Assembly: GCF_003814835.1 (NCBI RefSeq)
Contig: NZ_RKRG01000001.1
Span: 664,893 to 728,892 of the forward strand
From: Methanobrevibacter gottschalkii DSM 11977
Lineage (GTDB): Archaea > Methanobacteriota > Methanobacteria > Methanobacteriales > Methanobacteriaceae
Length of the DNA stretch: 64,000 bases
Reading direction: 5' to 3'
Position numbers and translations under genes: made by a program
The notes under the pieces: generated by a model
What the model saw: only the letters and a program-made list of their open reading frames with translations
The model's database searches: none
What the model was told of the DNA's origin: nothing
Shown here: in pieces, positions 1 to 9,908 of the stretch
Layout: each line of letters starts with the position of its first letter
Position numbering within the stretch: position 1 is the first letter of the stretch

Positions 1-1
1 A

Positions 2-217
2 GGAATTGAAGCTGAAGATGCTAGAATCAAAGCTTTAATTGCAGCTTTAGAAGATGTTGACATTGATGAAGCTATGGAAACTACTGCTATGGCAGCAGCA
101 GCTCCTGCTGCAGCTCCTGCAGCAGCTGAAGCAGCTGAAGAAGAAGAGGAAGAAGAAGAGGAAGAAGAAGCTTCTGAAGAAGAAGCAGCAGCTGGATTAG
201 GCGCTCTCTTCGGATAG
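2..217 (+). CDS. rpl12: Large ribosomal subunit protein P1/L12, 3-prime end (partial)
   Basis: C-terminal 71 codons of the acidic stalk protein of the archaeal 50S subunit, which recruits translation GTPases. The start lies outside the window. The visible part ends a helical domain (residues reading [20 protein letters not shown]), followed by an Ala/Pro hinge, a long Glu-rich run and the terminal GLGALFG. That hinge-acidic-GLGALFG order is the signature of archaeal P1. A T-rich stretch follows the stop (about 220-256) and may end transcription. The repeat-like GCAGCAGCT/GAAGAAGAA tract is coding low complexity, not a separate repeat element. Confidence 0.95.
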   Translation, partial: GIEAEDARIKALIAALEDVDIDEAMETTAMAAAAPAAAPAAAEAAEEEEEEEEEEEASEEEAAAGLGALFG

Positions 218-480
218 ATTTTTAAATCTATCACCTTTCTTTTTTATTTCTTGTTTTAATTTCAAATAATGCTTATTTTTATATAATATAATTTAAATTA
301 ACTGTTTTTCAATTCTTGCTTGACATGATTTTTTTTAATATCAAATAATCATGTTTGATATTTTCATTGGTTTAATTGAATTAATTTTTTTAAAATTTAC
401 TTTTCACATAACATTTTTCACTAATTATTTATTTATCAAAATTCATAGTTTATACTAATAAATAATTTAAAATGATTAAT

Positions 481-3174
481 ATGGTAGAAATTTTTGAAAA
501 ACTTGGTTATAAACTACAAACTTGTAAAACTTGTGGACAAGAGTTTTACTCTCAAGTGGATAGAGACACTTGTGGTGATGCTCCATGTGATGAGTATGGT
601 TTTATTGCAAATCCTGCTACTGATAAACCATATAATTTGTATGAAATCCAAAAAGTTTTTAAAGAATTTTTAGAAAGCGAAGGCCACACAGCTATTGATA
701 GATATCCTGTTTTAGCAAAAAGATGGAGAGATGATGTATTTTTAGTTGGAGCATCTATCTTTTGCTTCCAACCATGGATTACTTCAGGACTTGTTAAACC
801 TCCTGCAAATCCATTGGAAATCGCCCAGCCTTCTATTAGGTTAAACGATGTTGATAATGTTGGAAGGACTGGTCGTCACATGACTTGTTTTACCATGGGT
901 TCCCATACTGTTATAAATACTGAAGATGATTTTATTTACTGGGAAGATGAAACTATTAGGCTTTGTCATGAATTTTTCAAGTCAATTGGGATTAATACAG
1001 AAGAAATTACTTTCATTAAATCCTGGTGGTCTGGTGGAGGTAATGAGGGACCTTGTTATGAAGTATGTTGTAGAGGTGTAGAGCTTGCAACACTTGTTTT
1101 CATTCAATATGAAACTTTAGACGATGGATCTAAAAAAGAAATTCCTATTAAAGTTGTGGATACAGGTTACGGTCTTGAAAGAATTGCATGGATTTCTCAA
1201 GGAACTCCAACAGCCTATGATGCATGTTTCGCGCCTGTTGTTGATAAATTAATGGAATTAACTGGTGTTGAAATTAATGAAGATATTCAAGGAAAAAATG
1301 CCCAAATAGCTGGAATGATGGATATTGAAGATATAGGGGACTTAAAAGATCTTCGCCAACAAGTTGCAGACAGTTTAGGTCTTTCATTAAATGATTATTT
1401 AGAAATAGCTGAACCGATGGAGGCAATTTATATTATTGCTGATCACACTCGTTGTCTTGCGTTCATGATTGCTGACGGTATTATTCCATCTAATGTAAAA
1501 GAAGGTTATCTTGCAAGGTTAGTTTTAAGGAGAACAATTAGGTTCATGAAAGATTTGAACATGAAAGAATCTCTTGCAGATATTATGGCAATACAGCTTG
1601 ATTTTTTATCTAAATTCTACCCTGAAATTCGCGATTCAGAACAGCACATCATGAATATTATTTCTCTGGAAGAAGAAAGATATTCCGCCACTGTTAAAAA
1701 AGGCAAAAGTATTGTTAAAAGATCCATTAAAAGACTCAAAAAAGAAGGCAAAAACGAAATGCCTCTTAATTTGCTAATAGATTTATATGATGCTCATGGA
1801 ATTCCTCCTGAAACAGTTGTTGAAATCGCAGGAGATGATTTTGTTGTTAATGTTCCAGACAATTTCTTTACACAAGTGGCGGGAGCTCATGAAAAAGATA
1901 ATTCTAGTAAAAAATCCACTTTCAAAGTAGATTTTCCTGAAACTGAGTTGTTATTCTATAAATATTTCTACCAACAAGAATTTGAAGCGGAAGTTTTAGG
2001 CGTGCTTGAAAAGGATGGAAAACAATGTTTAATCTTTGATAAGACCATATTCTATCCTGAAGGAGGAGGTCAACCTTCTGATATGGGTGAAATTTCAATT
2101 GATGGAAATGTGTTAAAAGTAAGTCATGCTGAAAAAGTCGATGATGTGGTGTTACATCATGTAGATGAAGTTTCACAGGATATTGTCGGCAAAACGATCT
2201 TGGGTAAAATTGATTGGGATAGGAGAATAACACTTGCACGTCACCACACAGGAACTCACTTAGTTATTGCAGCTGCAAGAAAAGTGTTGGGTCAGCATAT
2301 CTGGCAAGCAGGATCTCAAAATGGTCTTACAAGGGCACGTATTGATTTATCTCATTACAGGCGTATTACTCAAGAGGAATTAAATGAAATTGAGAAATTA
2401 GCTAATGAATATGTAATGGAAAATATTGATCTGGATATTCAGTTCCACACAAGAGATGAAGCACAAGAATTATATGGATTCGTACTTTACCAGGGTGGTA
2501 TTGTTCCGGGTAAAATGATTCGTGTTGTTAAAATTCCTGGTGTTGATGTTCAAGCTTGTGCAGGCACTCATGTTTTAAGAACTGGTGTAGTTGGACCAAT
2601 TAAAATTAATAAAACTGAAAGAGTTCAAGATGGTGTGGAAAGAATTGATTTCTCAGCAGGTCTTGCAGCAATTGATTCCATGCAGCATGATAATGAACTT
2701 TTAAGGGAAAGCTCATCAATATTTAAAGTTGACAACGAACAACTCCCAAAAACATGTGATAGGTTCTTTAGTGAATGGAAAGCACAGAAAAATGAAATTG
2801 ACAGGTTAAAAACTCAAATTGCTTCTTTAAAAATGAATTCTTTAGCTGAGGATTATGAAGAAATCAATGGATTGAAAGTTGTATCTGAATTGATGGAAGC
2901 GGACTTTAAAGAACTTCAAAAAATAGCTACTGACTTTACGGATAATGGAAAGGCAGATGTAGTTATTATGGGAAACAATGATGGTAAAATCGTTGGTGCA
3001 GCTTCTCAAAATGCAATTGATAATGGAATTAAAATTAATAATGTTATCAAGTCTGCAGCTAGTATATTGGGTGGTGGCGGTGGAGGTCGTTTAACATTAG
3101 CACAAGGTGCTGGTAAAAACACAGATAAAATGAATGAAGCTATTCAAACAGCAATTGGGTTAATCAAAGGATAA
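481..3174 (+). CDS. alaS: Alanyl-tRNA synthetase, archaeal type
   Basis: Charges tRNA-Ala with alanine and edits Ser/Gly mischarging in the cytoplasm. The ~900-aa protein has the archaeal N-terminal Cys-rich segment (CKTCGQEFYSQVDRDTC), the class II catalytic core (RLNDVDNVGRTGRH), the editing domain with HHTGTH near residue 586 and CAGTH near residue 693, and the C-terminal DHHA1-like domain with a poly-Gly GGGGGG near residue 865. An in-frame ATG lies at 472. I prefer 481 because a TATA-like box at 448-457 would place transcription start near 479-481, giving a leaderless mRNA; no ribosome site is visible. The start remains uncertain by three codons. Confidence 0.97.
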   Translation: MVEIFEKLGYKLQTCKTCGQEFYSQVDRDTCGDAPCDEYGFIANPATDKPYNLYEIQKVFKEFLESEGHTAIDRYPVLAKRWRDDVFLVGASIFCFQPWITSGLVKPPANPLEIAQPSIRLNDVDNVGRTGRHMTCFTMGSHTVINTEDDFIYWEDETIRLCHEFFKSIGINTEEITFIKSWWSGGGNEGPCYEVCCRGVELATLVFIQYETLDDGSKKEIPIKVVDTGYGLERIAWISQGTPTAYDACFAPVVDKLMELTGVEINEDIQGKNAQIAGMMDIEDIGDLKDLRQQVADSLGLSLNDYLEIAEPMEAIYIIADHTRCLAFMIADGIIPSNVKEGYLARLVLRRTIRFMKDLNMKESLADIMAIQLDFLSKFYPEIRDSEQHIMNIISLEEERYSATVKKGKSIVKRSIKRLKKEGKNEMPLNLLIDLYDAHGIPPETVVEIAGDDFVVNVPDNFFTQVAGAHEKDNSSKKSTFKVDFPETELLFYKYFYQQEFEAEVLGVLEKDGKQCLIFDKTIFYPEGGGQPSDMGEISIDGNVLKVSHAEKVDDVVLHHVDEVSQDIVGKTILGKIDWDRRITLARHHTGTHLVIAAARKVLGQHIWQAGSQNGLTRARIDLSHYRRITQEELNEIEKLANEYVMENIDLDIQFHTRDEAQELYGFVLYQGGIVPGKMIRVVKIPGVDVQACAGTHVLRTGVVGPIKINKTERVQDGVERIDFSAGLAAIDSMQHDNELLRESSSIFKVDNEQLPKTCDRFFSEWKAQKNEIDRLKTQIASLKMNSLAEDYEEINGLKVVSELMEADFKELQKIATDFTDNGKADVVIMGNNDGKIVGAASQNAIDNGIKINNVIKSAASILGGGGGGRLTLAQGAGKNTDKMNEAIQTAIGLIKG

Positions 3175-3190
3175 AAATTATCCTTTTTTT
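3166..3190 (+). terminator. Intrinsic-type terminator of alaS
   Basis: AAAGGATAAAAATTATCCTTT forms a short hairpin overlapping the alaS stop codon and runs into seven further T residues. A hairpin plus T-run at the very end of the gene is a plausible archaeal transcription end. Confidence 0.6.
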
Positions 3191-3400
3191 ATTTTATGAA
3201 GGTATTATTTAAAAATTAATTGATTCATGTTTCTTTAAAAAAACTTGTGTTATTTGAATTTTCATTAGTTTTTGAATCACGAATTTTTTTTGTTCTATTT
3301 TTTTCTTTATTTTTAATTTAAAAGTAGTAAAATTAAGATATTATGTGGAACTAATATATTCACATGTTAAATACAAATATGAAAACTCCATTATGAATGT

Positions 3401-4647
3401 ATGGAGTTAAAAGAGCATAAACTTCCAGATTTTATTCTGGAGTTTTCTGAATCTGATGATATTTCTCGATTTGGTTGTGAAAATATTGCTGATAATCTAT
3501 TAGACCGAAAAAAAGGGGTGGAACTTATTTTTGAAAAAATAGAATTAGTATTTGTCCAAATTGTAAGTCAAAAAAAAATACTTGTTAAAAATGGAAAAAC
3601 TTACGAAAGAAAACTAATTTTTTCATGAATTAGGAGAACAAACATGTACTATTCAAAAAATATAAAATGCAAAAAATGCGGTAAAAGTCTTTTTATCACG
3701 GATTTTATCTTCACTTTTTTTATCCTAATTCTAATTATTACATTTGCCTGTTGTTGATGGTATTTGAGAATTTGTACCAAATTTAATGGAGCATGTACTC
3801 CATAAAAAATACGATTTGACTTAAAAAAATCAACACAACATCGAAATCTCACATATCAAAGCATAGAAAACATAATTATTAGCATCTAAATTATCCAATT
3901 TTAACCATTGAAAATTGGACTTATTCTGGTTATTACTTATTTGACAGTCTTTGGGTCAAAATCAATTTGAATTTGGAATTATATTTTTAGCATTATTTGA
4001 TGTTAAATTGAATACTTTTAGTTTCAGTCAAATTTAGTTGAATCAGAGGATTCCAAGACTATTTTATCAATTTTTAAACGAATCACTATAGAAATCAAAA
4101 GAAAATATCCATAGGGACAGGATTTAAAACATGAAATATTGAGAAGCAATTAGATAAAATTAAAAGTAAAAAACATCATTTTTTCTGCAAATTTCATGTA
4201 AAACAAAACATAAACAAAAGATTTAAAGACTATTTCAATAGGAATCAACTAACAGATGATGAAAAAGAAATCTTAACAGATTTAAAACAAGACATTTTAT
4301 AAAAATATTAGATGCAGAAATACTTAATGATGCTAAAAAATAAACTACGTGGCATGTTGATTGGATAAAAAAATAATCTCAAAACAACTTCACAAACAAA
4401 ATATTGTGGAAATTTATCATTCCTTTACTTTAAAAAATTAACGAACCACCTTGAAAACACGAATATTTTCCATCCACGAACAATAAAAATCGAAAATATA
4501 TTCCAAAAAGTATTCCCAAAACACATAAAAAGAACAATGAAAATAAAATTGGGTTTTTTAAGCCGATTCATGCTAAAACTAAATTATTGGAACATAAAAA
4601 ATGAAAACAAAAAAATCACACAAGTTTTTGAAAGAGCTCCTTTTTAA
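3401..4647 (+). pseudogene. Decayed IS transposase (zinc-ribbon DDE type)
   Basis: Remnant of one transposase gene broken by many stops and frameshifts. An intact first stretch (75 codons from 3401) begins MELKEHKLPDFI. Later fragments in changing frames show a zinc-ribbon (CPNC near 3553, then KCKKCGKS near 3665), the stretch NWTYSGYYLFDSLWVK around 3910-3960, KHHFFCKFHVKQNINKRFKDY around 4170-4230, and the tail KVFPKHIKRTMKIKLGF...ITQVFERAPF ending in TAA at 4645-4647. The order and spacing fit a ~400-aa transposase of a kind I recall from Methanobrevibacter genomes; I could not confirm the IS family. It is clearly inactive. The antisense 67-codon frame at 3649-3852 is a by-product. Inverted and direct fragments of the same gene lie at 8096-8305 and 8430-8530. 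Confidence 0.75.
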
Positions 4648-4904
4648 ATACATTTATATTATTGAATTCTAAAATATAATAATTGAATAAGATAATATTG
4701 ATAAAAATTTAGTTATAATTTACTAATTTATAATTAAAAAAATATAAAAAAGTCTTATTCAGGTTTTTATGATTTAGTAAAAAGAAAAACATAACATCGA
4801 ATGTTTATGAGTTTGTTGTATTGATAAACAAATTTAAGAACAATTTCTTTTAACTAAAATCAAAGTCTTTATAAAATAAATACGTTAATGGAGGAAATTT
4901 TTAA

Positions 4905-7900
4905 ATGAAACTAAAAAATAAGATTTTAGTTTTACTATTATTTTTAGTGCTTATTTGCTGTCTTGGGGCAGTAAGTGCAGCTGAAGATATTAATGAAACC
5001 ATAACTGCGGATTCTTCAATAGATGATGTGAATACTGTTTCTGTTGAAGATGCAGTTGATGAAACTGTATCTGATGATTCAGATAGTGATAAGGGAATAG
5101 TTGAAAATCAAGATGTTGAAAAAACAACCATGTTAACTGATAGGGGAGTTAATGTTAATGCAGCAACATGGAGTAAATTATCACAATATGCTGGAGTTAT
5201 TGGCACTGATTATATTATAACTTTAACTGGGGATAGTTACGCTACTGATAGTCAAATAAAGTTTAATAATGGTGCTACAATTATTGGTTCTCCAAATAAT
5301 TACATAACTACTGGATCTTATACTAAAACTCCTTTTCTTAATACAAATTCTGCTCTCACCATAACTTTCATAAATGTCACTTTTAAGAATATGAATGTTG
5401 ATTATCTTTTAAGTTTAGCAGGAACAAATGTTTTAGAAAATTGTAATTTTTATAATATTACTGCTGGAACTGGTCATAATGCAGTAATCTATAACACAGA
5501 TGGAACAATGAATTTAACTAATTGTAACGTTATTAATTCATCTGCAGGTTATGGTGTTGTAAGTAATTATAAATCTGGAACTTATACAGGGGTTGTTATG
5601 AATGTAAATCATTGTACATTTATTAATAACTCTGCTAGTGTAGAACCTGGTGCTATTAATAATTGTGGTATTTTAAATGTTGATAATTCAGAATTTATTA
5701 ATAATACTGCTACTTGGTGGGCAGGTGCAATTCACACTCATTACAATGCACAAACTATAATAAATAACAGTCTTTTTGAAGGTAATGTCGCAGGATGGAA
5801 TGGTGGAGCATTATATACCTACAGTACATTAAAGGTATATAATTCCATTTTTAAAAGAAATAAATGTCACACAAATATTGGTGGTGGAGCTATAGGTGCT
5901 TCAAGATGGTGGAGTGGAAACTATGATATTACAATAGTGAACTGTACTTTTGAAGAAAATGAAAACTGTAATACTAATGGAAATGGTGGTGCAATTACTG
6001 CTTTGAATAGTGGGGCATTAAATGTGCATGACTCAACTTTCATAGCCAATGTTGCAAAAAATGGTCAAGCAATATCTGCTTTCAGTCAAGCATTTGAAAA
6101 TATTACTGCAGGTATTCCAAACTTAAAAGTATACAATAATACTTTCTACAATCACACTTTAACTACATCCGATACAGTTGAAATAAGTGGAAATTACACA
6201 TTTGAAAACAATACATTTATTAATTGTTATCAGACTAATTTAGGGACTAATAACGTATTTATTAATCCTGTAACACTTAATAACAATAATTTGATTCTTA
6301 AATCAAATAAAGAGCATTTGTTAATGAGTAATTTATCTGAAAATATTTTAAAAAATGCTCCTAATGTAATATATGTAGATAGTAATTCTGATAAGGACTG
6401 TGATGAAGATCCAAATATTGATGGTCACAATTGGGAAACTGCTTATGGAGGAATTTTTGCTTTATCAAGTGCAATATTTAACATATGTGATGGTGGAAAA
6501 ATTTATCTTGCAGATGGTGAATATAGTTATAGAACAAACGGTGCTATTACTCATCCTAAAAATTTAACTATAATTGGTCAAGGAGCAAATACTATTGTTG
6601 ACCTTATTTCATGTGGAGAAGAAACTACTTATACATGTATTTTTATTAATTTAACAGTTTCTGGTAAGGATTATGGTAGGAACACCAATTTTATTAATTG
6701 TACATTTATTAAACCAATTTCAATATCTGCTGATATAAATTTAAATAGTGTTTTAAAAGAACATGCTGTGGAAAATGGATATGCAAATACATATTTAATA
6801 AATTTTGATAATTGTGTTTTTAAAGATGTTGTTGACGATAGAATAATCACTTTATTTGAATATGGTGCTTTGAATTTTACTGATTGTGTTTTTGAGAATA
6901 TTACTGCTGATTCAATTGTTTATCGCAATAGTACTGGCTATTTTGAGGATGACAGTATTTCATTTAGGAATTGTACTTTCAGTAATTGTAAGTTTAATGG
7001 TGTAGTTGATTCTAAGACTAATTTTGATGATGCTATTGTTATTGAGGATTGTACTTATGATGGTGATGTTGCTTTAGGTACTACTGAGGTTGATGGTCAT
7101 TTTTATGTAAATGCTACTAAACTTAAGGTTGTTGCTGTTGCTACTAATATGAGTATTTCTTCTTCTCAAAGAGGGGTTGTAGTTATTACTCTTAGAGATG
7201 CTGAAGGTAATGCTGTTAGTGGTGTTAATGTTAGTTATACTGTTAATGGTGTGAATATGAGTGGCGTTAGTGATGCAAATGGCACTATCACTATTTCTGA
7301 TTTAACTGATGAAGTTACTGTTAGTGCAAATTTCACTGGTAGTGAATCTTATTTAGCTTCCAATAACACTGCTAGCTTTAATTTCACAATTCCTAAAGTT
7401 TCAACTAAACTCTATGTTTCTAGTGTGACTACATTTTATAATGCAGGTAAGTATTTGACTGCTACTTTAAAAGATTCCAATGGTGAAGTTTTAGCTAATC
7501 AGAAAGTTACAATTAAAATCAATGGTAAAACATATAATAAAATAACTAATGCTAAAGGTCAGGCTACTTTAAAAATAAGCACTCTTTTACCTAAAAAATA
7601 TACTGCTACTGTAAATTATGCTGGTGATGATACACATATTAAATCTTCAGCTAATGCTAAAGTAATTGTTAAAAAAGCAACTCTTAAACTAACAGCTAAA
7701 GCAAAAACATTTAAAAAATCATTAAAAACCAAAAAATACACAATAACCTTAAAAAACAATGTAGGTAAAGTCATGAAAAAGACCAAAGTCACATTAAAAA
7801 TCAAAGGAAAAACATACAAAGCATACACCAACAGCAAAGGAATAGCCACATTTAAAATTACAAAACTAACTAAAAAAGGCAAATACAATGCTTACATTAA

Positions 7901-7961
7901 GTTTGCAGGAAGCAAATACTACAACAGCTTAAACAAAAAAGTCAAAATAACCTTAAAATAG
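4905..7961 (+). CDS. Adhesin-like protein (beta-helix plus C-terminal Ig-like repeats)
   Basis: Secreted or surface protein of 1018 aa. A signal peptide (MKLKNKILVLLLFLVLICC..AVSA, cleavage near residue 26) precedes an acidic Thr/Asp-rich segment. Residues ~90-450 and ~480-730 carry right-handed beta-helix repeats (NCTFINN, GGAI patterns); the second block opens with VIYVDSNSDKDCDEDP. Three Ig-like modules follow (about 745-830, 833-924, 925-1018), the last two sharing VTIKINGKTYNKITNAKGQA / VTLKIKGKTYKAYTNSKGIA. No LPXTG or C-terminal membrane anchor is visible; the Lys-rich C-terminal modules may bind pseudomurein (inference). Start is supported by GGAGG at 4890. Codon choice changes abruptly near 7680. 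The gene is bracketed by transposase remnants, so a variable, recombining locus is likely. Adhesion as function is inferred from the family. Confidence 0.88.
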   Translation: MKLKNKILVLLLFLVLICCLGAVSAAEDINETITADSSIDDVNTVSVEDAVDETVSDDSDSDKGIVENQDVEKTTMLTDRGVNVNAATWSKLSQYAGVIGTDYIITLTGDSYATDSQIKFNNGATIIGSPNNYITTGSYTKTPFLNTNSALTITFINVTFKNMNVDYLLSLAGTNVLENCNFYNITAGTGHNAVIYNTDGTMNLTNCNVINSSAGYGVVSNYKSGTYTGVVMNVNHCTFINNSASVEPGAINNCGILNVDNSEFINNTATWWAGAIHTHYNAQTIINNSLFEGNVAGWNGGALYTYSTLKVYNSIFKRNKCHTNIGGGAIGASRWWSGNYDITIVNCTFEENENCNTNGNGGAITALNSGALNVHDSTFIANVAKNGQAISAFSQAFENITAGIPNLKVYNNTFYNHTLTTSDTVEISGNYTFENNTFINCYQTNLGTNNVFINPVTLNNNNLILKSNKEHLLMSNLSENILKNAPNVIYVDSNSDKDCDEDPNIDGHNWETAYGGIFALSSAIFNICDGGKIYLADGEYSYRTNGAITHPKNLTIIGQGANTIVDLISCGEETTYTCIFINLTVSGKDYGRNTNFINCTFIKPISISADINLNSVLKEHAVENGYANTYLINFDNCVFKDVVDDRIITLFEYGALNFTDCVFENITADSIVYRNSTGYFEDDSISFRNCTFSNCKFNGVVDSKTNFDDAIVIEDCTYDGDVALGTTEVDGHFYVNATKLKVVAVATNMSISSSQRGVVVITLRDAEGNAVSGVNVSYTVNGVNMSGVSDANGTITISDLTDEVTVSANFTGSESYLASNNTASFNFTIPKVSTKLYVSSVTTFYNAGKYLTATLKDSNGEVLANQKVTIKINGKTYNKITNAKGQATLKISTLLPKKYTATVNYAGDDTHIKSSANAKVIVKKATLKLTAKAKTFKKSLKTKKYTITLKNNVGKVMKKTKVTLKIKGKTYKAYTNSKGIATFKITKLTKKGKYNAYIKFAGSKYYNSLNKKVKITLK

Positions 7962-8095
7962 ATGAACCCAACATTCATCTACCATTTTTTTCTTTTATGA
8001 GTTAGAACTCCCATTCCAATAGATTATTTTTAAAATTGTTATAATTTGATAATAGTACTTTTATTTCAAACAAAAAACCATATTTACTTTTTTAT

Positions 8096-8305
8096 GGACT
8101 TTTTTAAAAAGTTGTGTGATTTTTTGTTTTTTATGTTCCAATGATAGTATGAATCTTTTTAAAAGTCCTTATGGTGTTTCATTGTCTTTTTTTATGTGTT
8201 TTGGGAATATTTTTTGAATTATGTTTTTGATTTTTTATTGTTTGTTGATTGGATATTTTTGTTTTGGGTCGTTAATTTTTTTGAAGTAAATAGTGTCAGT
8301 CAAAA
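8096..8305 (-). pseudogene. Transposase 3-prime remnant, inverted copy
   Basis: The reverse complement matches the last ~200 bp of the remnant at 4430-4647, for example ATTCCCAAAACACATAAAAA, ATTGGAACATAAAAAA and AAAATCACACAA, each in the same order. It encodes broken pieces such as FLKRFILSLEHKKQKITQLFKK. It has the opposite orientation to the copy at 3401-4647, so the adhesin gene sits between two inverted remnants. No other gene is visible between 7962 and 8650. Confidence 0.7.
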
Positions 8306-8429
8306 GTAATTTTTTTAATACAAATTTTTCTTTGTTTTTGAATTGAAGTAAGTTTAATCAGTTTCAAAAATTAATCTTAGATTTTTTGGGGGATATATTA
8401 AAATAAGAAAAAAATTTCACAACCCAAAA

Positions 8430-8530
8430 ACTACCAAAAAATCAAATCACACAAATTTTTGAAAGGGCCAAAATTTAAATGAATATTTTAATCGAAAAAT
8501 TAATTGTCATACAAGTTTTTGAAAGAGTTG
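8430..8530 (+). repeat. Two further transposase C-terminal tail fragments
   Basis: ACAAATTTTTGAAAGGGCC (8451-8469) and ACAAGTTTTTGAAAGAG (8511-8527) repeat the transposase tail sequence found at 4620-4636. The copy at 8511 is identical over 17 nt, and the 8451 copy is preceded by the matching AAATCAAATCAC. They are direct copies of the segment encoding ITQVFER. They probably mark repeated insertion or recombination at one site. The rest of 8536-8650 holds only the AT-rich upstream region of thiI. Confidence 0.55.
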
Positions 8531-8650
8531 TTGTTGAAAAGTTTTATTAATGTATAAATTAAAAAAATATGCTTGCTGTTATATTTTAAAAAACTAGTAT
8601 TGAAGGGATTACTATTTTTTCAGCGTGTACTAATTAAAAGAGTTGTATAA

Positions 8651-9805
8651 ATGAATTATGATTTAATTATTGCCAGATATGGTGAAATTGGTGTTAAAAG
8701 TCCAAAAATCAGGTCACGTTTTGAAAGAAAGCTAGTTAAAAATATTAAAGCTACTTTTGATTGTGAAGTTGATAGAAATCAAGGAAGAATTTATATTCAT
8801 CCAAAAGATTTTGAAGATGGTGTAAAAAAATTGAACAGAGTATTCGGTGTTGTATCTTATTCTCCAGCCACATCTACTACTGCTACTTATGAAGGTATTG
8901 ATGAAACATTAACTAAATATGTTGGGGATTTAATTTCAGAAGATTTAATTGATGAAAATACAAAATTTGCTATTAAATGTCGTCGTGTTGGAAAACATGA
9001 TTTTTCATCACAGGAAATGGCTGCTCACTGTGGTGGGGTTGTGAGAAATGTTGTTTTAGCTCCAGTTGACTTAACAAATCCTGATTTAACAATATTTGTT
9101 GAGATTAGAGATAATAATGCTTTTATTTTCCATGAAAAAATTAAAGGACCTGGTGGTCTTCCATTAGGAACACAAGGAAAAGTTGTTGCATTGCTTTCAA
9201 GCGGAATTGACTCTCCTGTCGCTGCTTATTTGATGATGAAGAGAGGTTGTGAAGTTATTGCACTAAATTGTGACAATTCACCATTTACAACTCCAAAAGC
9301 TAGTGAACTTTTTGATGCATTAGTTGATCAGTTAAATATTTATGCAAAAGGTTCTCCTATTAAAAAACGAGTTGTTCATTATGGGGAATATCTGCAAGCT
9401 GCTAAGGATAAGGCTCCTGAAAAAATGACTTGTGTTTTATGTAAATCTGGAATGTATCATATTGCAGAGAAATTAGCTTTGAAACTTGGAGCAGATGCTA
9501 TTGTTGATGGAAGTAGCGTAGGTCAAGTGGCTTCACAAACATTATCAAATATTTTAGCTACTAGATATGGTGTTGACATGCCAATTCTATCTCCATTAAT
9601 TGGTTTGGATAAAGAAGAGATTACTCAAATTGCTAAAAAAATTGGCACTTTTGAAATCTCTAAAATTGATGATGGTGGATGTAGTGCGGTTCCTAGATAT
9701 CCTGAAACACAGGCAGATTTAGAACGTGTTAAATTAGCTTGTGAAGATATGAATCAGGATGAAGAAATTGAAAAAGCTTTTAGAAATATTGTAAGATTTG
9801 ATTAA
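8651..9805 (+). CDS. thiI: tRNA sulfurtransferase ThiI (short archaeal form)
   Basis: Transfers sulfur to tRNA to make 4-thiouridine at position 8; bacterial relatives also supply sulfur for thiazole. The protein is 384 aa: an N-terminal ferredoxin-like region and a THUMP domain (about 60-165), then the adenylating PP-loop SSGIDSPVAAY near residue 182 and CVLCKSGM near 260. The C-terminal rhodanese domain of E. coli ThiI is absent, as is usual in archaea, so the sulfur donor must come from elsewhere. The start ATG follows AAAAGAGTTGTATAA with only a weak ribosome site. It stands alone between the adhesin island and fbp. Confidence 0.93.
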   Translation: MNYDLIIARYGEIGVKSPKIRSRFERKLVKNIKATFDCEVDRNQGRIYIHPKDFEDGVKKLNRVFGVVSYSPATSTTATYEGIDETLTKYVGDLISEDLIDENTKFAIKCRRVGKHDFSSQEMAAHCGGVVRNVVLAPVDLTNPDLTIFVEIRDNNAFIFHEKIKGPGGLPLGTQGKVVALLSSGIDSPVAAYLMMKRGCEVIALNCDNSPFTTPKASELFDALVDQLNIYAKGSPIKKRVVHYGEYLQAAKDKAPEKMTCVLCKSGMYHIAEKLALKLGADAIVDGSSVGQVASQTLSNILATRYGVDMPILSPLIGLDKEEITQIAKKIGTFEISKIDDGGCSAVPRYPETQADLERVKLACEDMNQDEEIEKAFRNIVRFD

Positions 9806-9908
9806 TTTCAATCTCTTCTTTTTTTATTAAACATAATAATTAAATACTATACTACATAGAAATAATAAATGTATAGTAAATAATAATTTACTAATCGAGG
9901 TTATTAAA

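Noticed and set aside
3649..3852. 67-codon minus-strand frame
   Set aside because: Lies antisense inside the decayed transposase and has no ribosome site.
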